From the NCBI GenBank assembly GCA_045593325.1, contig JAZNWL010000027.1:1-47524 (forward strand): 47,524 nucleotides of DNA. The letters run 5' to 3'. The translations under genes and the position numbers were made by a program. Position 1 is the stretch's first letter. The number at the start of each line of letters is the position of its first letter. Under the pieces are notes generated by a model. The model had not been told where the DNA came from and ran no database searches. It saw nothing but the letters and a program-made list of their open reading frames with translations. This DNA is from UMGS1484 sp045593325 (GTDB lineage Bacteria; Bacillota; Clostridia; Oscillospirales; Acutalibacteraceae). Below, piece after piece: positions 24,553-32,154 of the stretch.

Positions 24553-26943
24553 TTAACCGAGAACCACTGCATTATTGGCAGCTTTCAACATATTCACATA
24601 AGTGTAGGGATCACAGTATTGAACCTTTTGACCCTTATCAGTCTTGTAGGTGTTGAATTCGTTGACAAAAGCTCTGATTTCCATGGGAGTCCAGCAAATG
24701 GTACGGTAAGCCCCGAAATTAGCACCTTGCATGTGATTGTTCCAATAAACAGGCAGGTGATCCGCACCGTCAGCATTGGCCAGGCAAGCAGCCAAAGTCT
24801 TTTTGGACAAGTTATTATAACAGTTTACAAAATAGGTATCACCGTATCTTGCGATAGGAGTTTTGTAGCAGGTGTGGAAATTCAACATGGGAGAATACCC
24901 TGCGATACAACTGGCAACTTCCTTGGTCAAAGTACGATGTTCACCGTTGATGATAAAGCCGGTGGCTTTCATATCAAAACGATCATAGAACGTTTTAGAG
25001 ATTTTTGTAAAAGCAGTATCACCATTACCGTAGGTTGCGGGACGGGAGATTTTGGAATAAAACAACTGTCTGCCGGTAAACAATCCTTCAGGGGTGATGT
25101 AACCGGCACCGCCGTCGCCACCAACGAAGTAGTCTTTTTCGGTCTTGTTTTCATACAGGTATTCGAAAACCACAGGAACACGTTCCGAAAGGTTGGGGTT
25201 GATACTCCACATCAATTCAACGTCTGCCCGTTGCTTTTGTCTGGCATTTTTAATCCACATATCGTAAATATGTTTCTTCAGCCAAGCAGAGGAATCATAG
25301 TCACCAACGTAAATAGTGTAGTAGTAAGTATCAGGGTCGTAGGTCAATTCTTGTGCTTTTTCATTGTTTTCATATTGACTGGCTCTGGGAATGTATTTGT
25401 ACATGAAAGAGCCATTGTACATTTGGCAAGGATGAGCAGCGTCAGCTTCTTTTGCCAGGTTGTAACAGGTAATGATTTCACAGAACAACCATTCCAGCTG
25501 AGTACCCACCAAGGTGGTGCAATGACCATGATAATCGGTATATTTCAACCACCAAGGAATAAAGCCCATCAATGTGCCGAATTCCCCATTGGCACGTTCA
25601 TAGCGACGTTCGAAAATCTTGATCATGGTAGCATAGTCGGTACCCATTGCGGCATAACCTGCTTTTTGAGCGGGGTCATCACAAGCATTTTGCAATCTAT
25701 AAGGATCAAGGTCGAAGAAGAAGCAACGACGGGCAATTAAATAGTCATGATTTTCCAGACAGTTGGAACCGGCATCCCCTAACAAAGCAATGGGGTTATC
25801 GGTATAAGCATCGTAGCCTTTTACAGCACAAGCACCGTCCAGAGTATAAGCGATATATTTGGTGGAGCAACGATGGAAATATTTTTCCAAAGCCCAGAGA
25901 TAAGCGTCGTTCTTGGCACTGCCGGTGCTTTCCACTTCAGTACCTACAATTTTGGTGCCTTTTTGATTGTCCTTAAACATACCGCTGAGATCTTGTTTTA
26001 CAGGAACGCCCAAAGCCACCAAAGTTTTGTGCAAGGGGCTGTCTTTCAGAACAGGAAGATATCCGTCCAGACCGCAGATGGTGGCAGCCACGTTAGCAGT
26101 TGAGGGAACGTTACCGTCCCACAGAATGATACCGGCTTTTTTGATGGTTTCGCCGAAGAATTCCAACAGTTTATCCCAAGAACGAACAGTCACAGAAGTC
26201 AGCCCTTCTTTACTACCGTCGCTGGGAGCGGGATAAAGAATACTGCCTTCGTCTTGCATTTCTTTAAGCCAGGCGTTATCTTCATTACCGCCTGAAATAA
26301 AAATGAGAGAAGTATGATCGCTGTCCATACCGAAATCACGGTTTACGAGGCCTTGTAAACTAAAGACCAAACGCTTGATATCCACCTGATTGGCAATACC
26401 TTCCTGGTCAGCCCAAGCGCCTGTGGTGATTTTGTAGTAGGTATTTTTTTTCAGGTCGCTAACGTCCAGTTTAAAGGAGGTGTCAGCGGTGGAATCTGCT
26501 TCATAAGCGCCGTTCACCGAATTGCTCTTATCGTATTTGGCGATATAGTCTTCGTCCAACACGGGAGGTTCCGGTTCAACTTCGGTAATTTGATAGAAAA
26601 CGCCTGCGGTGAATTGGGTCAGTTTGGCAACTGCATATTTCAAAATATCCAAAGCGTCTTTGGCATTGATGGCGTTGTCAACGTTTACGTCGGCAACTTT
26701 CACCTGTACTTCTGTGAAAGTGGCTTTTGACACAGCGTATTTCAATACAGCCAAAGCATCTTTGGCATTGATAGCCGAGTCAGCATCAACGTCACCGTAT
26801 TTTACCCAGTCGGTGCCGTAAGTACCGACGCCTTCGGTGGCAACATCGGTAGCGGTTTCAGAGGCAGCAACAGGCATGACCAACATGGTAAGCAGGGTGA
26901 TCATTGCCAGTGTAAAAGCGACTACTTTTCTCATGATTTTCAA
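24553..26943 (-). CDS. GxGYxYP-type protein with dockerin, paralogue 3
   Basis: 796 residues. It has a signal peptide (cleavage near PVAAS, about residue 28) and two well-formed dockerin repeats at about 50-110 (GDVDADSAINAKDA and DVNVDNAINAKDA). The main domain from about 140 has KRLVFSLQGLVNRDFG, LWDGNVPSTANVAATICG, ENHDYLIARRCFFFD, RYERANGEFG, GDYDSSAW, GGDGGAGYITP and closing DPYTYVNML. It differs from paralogue 4 mainly in surface loops. AGGAG lies nine bases before the ATG. It has its own promoter (26996-27025). Confidence 0.87.
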   Translation of the reverse strand: MKIMRKVVAFTLAMITLLTMLVMPVAASETATDVATEGVGTYGTDWVKYGDVDADSAINAKDALAVLKYAVSKATFTEVQVKVADVNVDNAINAKDALDILKYAVAKLTQFTAGVFYQITEVEPEPPVLDEDYIAKYDKSNSVNGAYEADSTADTSFKLDVSDLKKNTYYKITTGAWADQEGIANQVDIKRLVFSLQGLVNRDFGMDSDHTSLIFISGGNEDNAWLKEMQDEGSILYPAPSDGSKEGLTSVTVRSWDKLLEFFGETIKKAGIILWDGNVPSTANVAATICGLDGYLPVLKDSPLHKTLVALGVPVKQDLSGMFKDNQKGTKIVGTEVESTGSAKNDAYLWALEKYFHRCSTKYIAYTLDGACAVKGYDAYTDNPIALLGDAGSNCLENHDYLIARRCFFFDLDPYRLQNACDDPAQKAGYAAMGTDYATMIKIFERRYERANGEFGTLMGFIPWWLKYTDYHGHCTTLVGTQLEWLFCEIITCYNLAKEADAAHPCQMYNGSFMYKYIPRASQYENNEKAQELTYDPDTYYYTIYVGDYDSSAWLKKHIYDMWIKNARQKQRADVELMWSINPNLSERVPVVFEYLYENKTEKDYFVGGDGGAGYITPEGLFTGRQLFYSKISRPATYGNGDTAFTKISKTFYDRFDMKATGFIINGEHRTLTKEVASCIAGYSPMLNFHTCYKTPIARYGDTYFVNCYNNLSKKTLAACLANADGADHLPVYWNNHMQGANFGAYRTICWTPMEIRAFVNEFNTYKTDKGQKVQYCDPYTYVNMLKAANNAVVLG

Positions 26944-26995
26944 CTCCTAAGATCTCATAATACCCGAATTTAACAACATAAATTCAGCCATAGTC

Positions 26996-27044
26996 ATTAT
27001 ACACTAAAATCCCCCGAAAACACAATACATATTTATGACAAAAA
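26996..27044 (-). promoter_or_regulatory. promoter and conserved upstream element of paralogue 3
   Basis: TTGTGT (27025-27020), an 18-base spacer and TATAAT (27001-26996). The 23 bases 27022-27044, around and upstream of the -35, are identical to 29613-29635 before paralogue 4. Confidence 0.65.
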
Positions 27045-27110
27045 TCCCCTGACCTCTTTAGTTATATTCAACAAATTTTCCTTTTTCAAAATATTCAAAA
27101 TAACCAAAGA

Positions 27111-27143
27111 AAAATGGGCATTCCTTGGGGGAATGCCCATTTT
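27111..27143. terminator. terminator after paralogue 4
   Basis: A perfect 14-base-pair hairpin (27111-27124 with 27130-27143) with A- and T-runs, 45 bases downstream of the paralogue 4 stop. Confidence 0.8.
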
Positions 27144-27187
27144 TTTAGTAATTTTAAAACTCTTGTAACACCTTTCACCAAGGAAAC

Positions 27188-29548
27188 TTATCCAAGAACG
27201 GCAGCTCTACCGGAGGCTTTCAGCATATTCAGATAAGTATAGGGGTCACAGTATTTCACGGTTTTCCCCTGCCCTGCCTTATACGAGGCGAATCCTTCAA
27301 CAAATTGGCTGATTTGCGTGGGAGACCAACAAACGGTACGGAAGGCACCGAAGTTGCCGTTTTTCATATAATTGGTGATATAGTGGTTGGCAAGGTTATA
27401 GTTGGTGGTGCCGGCAACGGTGGTTTTTTCGGTGAGTTCATTCTGGCAGTAAACAAAATAGGTATTACCGTATCTTACCAGAGGATTGTTGTAGCAAGTA
27501 GTAAAGTTCAACAAGGGAGAATAGGAACTGATGCAAGCGGCAACCTCCCTGGTCAAAGTGCGATGTCCGCTGTTAATGATGAACCCTGTCATCTTCATAT
27601 CAAACCGGTCATAGAAGGTTTTGGAAAGGTTGGCAAAAGCAGTGCTGCCATTTCCATAATTAGAAGGACGGGTGTGCCCGGACATTGTCAGGGTTCTGCC
27701 GGTAAACAACGCTTCGGGAATGATATACCCGGCACCGCCGTCACCACCGACAAAGTAGTCCCTGGAACTCTTATTGGCATATAAGTATTCAAAAATAACA
27801 GGAACCCGTTCCGAAAGGTTGGGGTTGATGCTCCACATCAAAGGCAAGGTACCCAACTTATCGTCACCGCCGCCTTTCAGCCACATGGTATAAATATGTT
27901 CTTTCAGCCAGGCAGAAGAGTCATAGTCCCCAACGTAAATGGTGTAGTAGAAGGTGTTGGAATTATAACTGATATTTTCTGCTTTTTCGTTGTTTTCGTA
28001 CTTGGTGGTTTGGGGGATGTACTTATACATGAAAGAACCGTTGGTCATGGAAGAAGGATGAGCGGCATCGGCTTCTTTTGCCAAGTTATAACAAGTAATA
28101 TATTCACAGAACATCCATTCCATTACGGCACCATCTATGCTACCCTGGCTGTTATGTTTGGTATATTTGATCCACCAGGGAACAAAGCCCATCATAGCAC
28201 CAAAGGCACCGTTGGCACGTTCGTAGCGACGTTGGAAGATGGTCAGCATAGTGGAATTGTCAATGCCTTTATTTGCCTGCCCATTCTTTTGAGCAGGGTC
28301 ATCACATGCGGCTTCTCCGCCGTAAGGAGATAAATCGAAGAAGAAACAACGACGGGCAATCAAATAGTCATGGTTAGAAAGACAAGCGCCACTTATACCG
28401 CCATCTCCCAGCAACGCAATGGGGTTGTCGGTATACGCATCATAATTCTTAATGACCGTAGCACCATCGGGAGTATAAGCGATATACTTGGTGGAGCAAC
28501 GATGGAAATATTTTTGCAACGCCCAAAGATACGCGTCGTTCTTGGCACTGCCGGTGGAAGTGATGGTGGTGCCCACAATCTTACTGCTTGTGTTTCCGTT
28601 CTTAAATCGGTTCACAAGGGTCATTTTTACGTCCACACCTTTGTCCACCAGGGTTTCGTGCAAAGGACTGTTTGCCAAAACAGGCAAATATCCGTCTAAC
28701 CCGCAAATGGTGGCGGCTACGTTGGCAGTAGCGGGAACGTTACCGTCCCACAGCATAATGCCTGCTTTTTTGATGGTAGGCAGGAAATGATTCAATAACT
28801 GAGTCCAGTTTTGAATACGAACTCTTGACATGTTCTGAAAAATACTGCCTTCTTTTTGCATTTCGGAAAGCCAGGCTTTATCCACATCGCCATTATCTAC
28901 ATAAATAAGGGAAGTATGATCACTATCTATACCAAAATCACGGTTCACAAGGCCCTGCAAACTAAAGAGTAATCGCTTAATGTCTGCTTCGTTGGCAACC
29001 CCGGAACGATTATTCATAGCAGAAGAAGAAACAATGTAATAGGTATTGCTTTTCAGATCGCTGATATCCAGTTGATAGGAAGTATCGGCAGAGGTGTCCT
29101 TGGTATAAGCACCATTAAGAGAATTGCTCTTATTATAGGTGGCAATATAGTCTGCCCCTTCATTGGTATCGGGTGTGGGGGTAGGTGTGGGAGTGGGATC
29201 GGGAGATACGCTTCCGCCATCATTGATCTGATATACATTACCCGCTACAAATTCAGTGATAATAGCAACTGCATATTTCAAAATATCCAAAGCATCTCTG
29301 GCATTGATGGAACCGTCAAAATTCACGTCGGCAGTTTTCATCTGCACGTCCGTGAACACCATCTTTGCCACAGCATATTTCAACACAGACAACGCATCCT
29401 TGGCGTTGATGGATTGGTCGGCATCAATATCACCGTATCGTATCCAATCTGTTCCGTAAGTGCCTACACCGTCGGTGGCGGCAACCGGCACTGCCAACAC
29501 GGTAACCAACGTGACCAGCGCCAAAATAAACGCAACTACTTTTTTCAT
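27188..29548 (-). CDS. GxGYxYP-type protein with dockerin, paralogue 4
   Basis: 786 residues. It has a signal peptide (ending PVAAT, about residue 25) and dockerin repeats at about 39-99 (GDIDADQSINAKDA, DVNFDGSINARDA; the second is near the dockerin ideal). A Pro-Thr linker follows (PTPTPTPTP, about 112-121), which the neighbours lack. The main domain carries the same block series, with GGDGGAGYIIP as family motif and CDPYTYLNMLKASG at the end. Closest to paralogue 3 by motif wording and by promoter. It has its own promoter and terminator. Confidence 0.87.
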   Translation of the reverse strand: MKKVVAFILALVTLVTVLAVPVAATDGVGTYGTDWIRYGDIDADQSINAKDALSVLKYAVAKMVFTDVQMKTADVNFDGSINARDALDILKYAVAIITEFVAGNVYQINDGGSVSPDPTPTPTPTPDTNEGADYIATYNKSNSLNGAYTKDTSADTSYQLDISDLKSNTYYIVSSSAMNNRSGVANEADIKRLLFSLQGLVNRDFGIDSDHTSLIYVDNGDVDKAWLSEMQKEGSIFQNMSRVRIQNWTQLLNHFLPTIKKAGIMLWDGNVPATANVAATICGLDGYLPVLANSPLHETLVDKGVDVKMTLVNRFKNGNTSSKIVGTTITSTGSAKNDAYLWALQKYFHRCSTKYIAYTPDGATVIKNYDAYTDNPIALLGDGGISGACLSNHDYLIARRCFFFDLSPYGGEAACDDPAQKNGQANKGIDNSTMLTIFQRRYERANGAFGAMMGFVPWWIKYTKHNSQGSIDGAVMEWMFCEYITCYNLAKEADAAHPSSMTNGSFMYKYIPQTTKYENNEKAENISYNSNTFYYTIYVGDYDSSAWLKEHIYTMWLKGGGDDKLGTLPLMWSINPNLSERVPVIFEYLYANKSSRDYFVGGDGGAGYIIPEALFTGRTLTMSGHTRPSNYGNGSTAFANLSKTFYDRFDMKMTGFIINSGHRTLTREVAACISSYSPLLNFTTCYNNPLVRYGNTYFVYCQNELTEKTTVAGTTNYNLANHYITNYMKNGNFGAFRTVCWSPTQISQFVEGFASYKAGQGKTVKYCDPYTYLNMLKASGRAAVLG

Positions 29549-29586
29549 ACCTTTTACTCCTAAACTAAAAAATAATAACCGAAATC

Positions 29587-29635
29587 ATTATACACTTACC
29601 GCCCCTCAAAAGACAATACATATTTATGACAAAAA
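29587..29635 (-). promoter_or_regulatory. promoter and conserved upstream element of paralogue 4
   Basis: TTGTCT (29616-29611), an 18-base spacer and TATAAT (29592-29587), with the 23-base block 29613-29635 shared exactly with paralogue 3. A C/T-rich run (CCCCTCTCTTT type on the plus strand) adjoins it in both. Confidence 0.65.
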
Positions 29636-29685
29636 CCGCCCCCTCTCTTTGGTTAAAATTAACAATTCAAGTTGTGAAAAAAGCG

Positions 29686-29715
29686 AACAGGAACAAGCAG
29701 AAGCTTGTTCCTGTT
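29686..29715. terminator. terminator after paralogue 5
   Basis: A perfect 13-base-pair hairpin (29686-29698 with 29703-29715), loop AGAA, seven bases downstream of the paralogue 5 stop, with CGCTTTTTT following on the minus strand. Confidence 0.8.
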
Positions 29716-29721
29716 TTTTGG

Positions 29722-32022
29722 TTATGCTATTGTAGTCCCCTGACCGGATTGTTTTAACAATGCAAAGTAAGTATAAGGATCACAGTATTTCACCTTCATA
29801 CCCTTATTGGTAGCATAAGTTTCAAAAGCGGTTACATTTTTGTAAATTTCGGTGGGAGTAAAGCCAATGGTACGGTAAGCACCGAAGTTGAGACCACGGC
29901 TCATACCGGAAGAAGCAAAGTTATACATGGTGGATTCCGATCCGGTTTTATTGATCCCAACGTAACAGTTTACGTAATAGGTTCCGTTATACTTGCTGAT
30001 ACCCATAGAACCGGCATTGACGAAACTGCCAACGGGAGAATATTGATTGATGCAGGAAGCAATATTCTTGTTGATGGCACCGTTGCTGCCGTTGATCAGG
30101 AACCCGGTAATATCCATCTGGAAGCGATCGTAATAGGCTTTGGAGAATTTGGCAAACACGTTCCCTGCGGCGGCATTGGAACTGGGGCGTTTTTCATTCA
30201 TGTTTGCCAAAGTGCGATCATGGAACAAGCCGGAGGGAACAATGTACCCTGCACCGCCGTCACCGCCGACGAAGTAGTCTTTTTCGCTTTTGTTGTTATA
30301 CAAATATTCAAAAACAACGGGAACACGGTCGGAAAGGTTGGGGTTAATGCTCCACATCAAGGTAATCCGACCTAAGTAACGGTCTTTTTTGATCCACATA
30401 TCGTGAATATTTCTTTTCAGCCAGGCAGAGGAATCGTAGTCCCCCACATAAATGGTGTAATAATAGGTGCTGGAATCAAAAGAAATATTTTCTTTTGTCT
30501 TATTGTTTTGGTATGTTTTAATATTGGGAATGTACTTATAGATGAAGGAGCCGTTGTACATGGAACAAGGATGGGCGGCGTCGGCTTCTTTTGCCAGGTT
30601 ATAACAAGTAAGAATTTCTGCCATTAACCATTCGTTCCAAACTTCCCCTTTGCTGCCTTGGCCTTCAAAGGTGGTATATTTACACCACCAAGGGACAAAG
30701 CCCATAAACGCACCAAAGGATCCGTTGGCCCGTTGATAACGGCGGGCGAAGATCTTCACCATAGTGGAATAGTCGGTACCTATGGCAGCATATCCGTTTT
30801 GCTGGGCAGGGTCATCGCATGCCGCTTCCCCTTTATAAGGAGCCAGGTCGAAAATAAAGCAACGACGGGCGATTAAATAATCGTGGTTAGAAAGGCAATG
30901 GCTTTTGGCCTGATCCAACAATGCCGTGGGATGATCAGTATACTCCGAATATCCCTGCAGTGTGGGAGCACCATCCAGGGTATATCCCAGATAATAGGAA
31001 GAACAACGGTCAAAATACTTATCCATTGCCCAAAGATAGGCGTCGTTTTTGGCGCTACCGGTGGAAGCAATGGAAGTACCGATGATGTTCTGACCTTTTT
31101 TGTTATCTTTGAATTTACCGTATAAATCGAACTTTACAGGGACGCCTGCGTTCACCAAAGTTGTGTTCAGCGGGCTTTTTTTCAAAACCGGCAAATAGCC
31201 ATCCAGACCGCAAATGGTGGCGGGCACGTTGGCAGTGGCAGGAACGTTACCATCCCACAGAACAATACCTGCTTTTTGAATGGTGGGTAAGAAGGTTTCC
31301 ATAAAAGCATCATACTTGGAAATTTTAACAAGATTCATCCCTTCGGTAGAGGTGGAATACATGATGCTGCCTTCTTTTTGCATTTCTTTCAACCAACCGG
31401 AATCTTCGTTGGCACCAACAATATAAAGCAGGGTGGTATGGTCTTCGTCCTTCCCGAAGTCACGGTTGATCAGCCCTTGCAAGCTGAACAGCAACCGCTG
31501 AATATCAACCATATCAGCCACCCCTTCCTGCTTGGCCCAAACCCCGCTGGAAAGACTAAAACAGGTGTTTTTGGGCAAGTCACTGATATCCAGCGAGAAG
31601 GAAGTATCGGCGGTGGTGTCCTCCACGTAGGCACCGTTCACCGAATTGCTTTTATCGTAAGCGGCAATCACAGCTTCATTCTTTTCGGGCACAACCATCT
31701 GATAGACGGTACCTGCGGCAAATCTGCCGATTTTTCCTACCGAATACTTTAAAATTTCCAAGGCATCTTTAGCATCGATAGACTCATCGGCATTGACGTC
31801 GGCAACTACGGTTTGCCAATCATCTAAGGTTTGTTTGCCCACGGCACTTTTCAACACAGCCAGGGCATCCTTGGCATTGATTGCTTCATCGGCATCCACA
31901 TCGCCATACTTCACCCAATCGGTGCCGTAAACCCCCTCTGGGGTTTCGGCGGCGGCAACAGGCAATGCCAACATGGTAAGTAATGTCTTCATTGCTAAAA
32001 GAAACGCAATTACTTTTCTCAT
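29722..32022 (-). CDS. GxGYxYP-type protein with dockerin, paralogue 5
   Basis: 766 residues. It has a signal peptide (ending PVAAAE, about residue 25) and dockerin repeats at 40-98 (GDVDADEAINAKDA, DVNADESIDAKDA). The main domain shows LLFSLQGLINRDFG, LWDGNVPATANVPATICG, SNHDYLIARRCFIFD, RYQRANGSFG, GDYDSSAWLK, GGDGGAGYIVP and CDPYTYFALLKQSGQG. The MKK/MRK start matches paralogues 3 and 4. The promoter at 32065-32093 is unrelated to theirs. Confidence 0.87.
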   Translation of the reverse strand: MRKVIAFLLAMKTLLTMLALPVAAAETPEGVYGTDWVKYGDVDADEAINAKDALAVLKSAVGKQTLDDWQTVVADVNADESIDAKDALEILKYSVGKIGRFAAGTVYQMVVPEKNEAVIAAYDKSNSVNGAYVEDTTADTSFSLDISDLPKNTCFSLSSGVWAKQEGVADMVDIQRLLFSLQGLINRDFGKDEDHTTLLYIVGANEDSGWLKEMQKEGSIMYSTSTEGMNLVKISKYDAFMETFLPTIQKAGIVLWDGNVPATANVPATICGLDGYLPVLKKSPLNTTLVNAGVPVKFDLYGKFKDNKKGQNIIGTSIASTGSAKNDAYLWAMDKYFDRCSSYYLGYTLDGAPTLQGYSEYTDHPTALLDQAKSHCLSNHDYLIARRCFIFDLAPYKGEAACDDPAQQNGYAAIGTDYSTMVKIFARRYQRANGSFGAFMGFVPWWCKYTTFEGQGSKGEVWNEWLMAEILTCYNLAKEADAAHPCSMYNGSFIYKYIPNIKTYQNNKTKENISFDSSTYYYTIYVGDYDSSAWLKRNIHDMWIKKDRYLGRITLMWSINPNLSDRVPVVFEYLYNNKSEKDYFVGGDGGAGYIVPSGLFHDRTLANMNEKRPSSNAAAGNVFAKFSKAYYDRFQMDITGFLINGSNGAINKNIASCINQYSPVGSFVNAGSMGISKYNGTYYVNCYVGINKTGSESTMYNFASSGMSRGLNFGAYRTIGFTPTEIYKNVTAFETYATNKGMKVKYCDPYTYFALLKQSGQGTTIA

Positions 32023-32064
32023 ATATTTTACTCCTAACCTGAAATTTTATAAAATCCTGACTTT

Positions 32065-32093
32065 ACTCTACCATATTCCTGAAACAAATGCAA
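32065..32093 (-). promoter_or_regulatory. promoter of paralogue 5
   Basis: TTGCAT (32093-32088), a 17-base spacer and TAGAGT (32070-32065), with a TG one base before the -10. A similar extended -10 (TATGGTAAAAT) is used before cdaA and the 247-693 gene. Confidence 0.5.
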
Positions 32094-32154
32094 CGGTGTA
32101 AGAGATTTTTCATGTTTTTAAAGAATATGTGAATGATTTGTTGCAATCCGTTTT

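Noticed and set aside
24364..25740. A 458-residue plus-strand frame opposite paralogue 3
   Set aside because: It spans the gap to paralogue 2 and lies antisense to clearly conserved coding sequence; it has no ribosome binding site and no recognisable domain.
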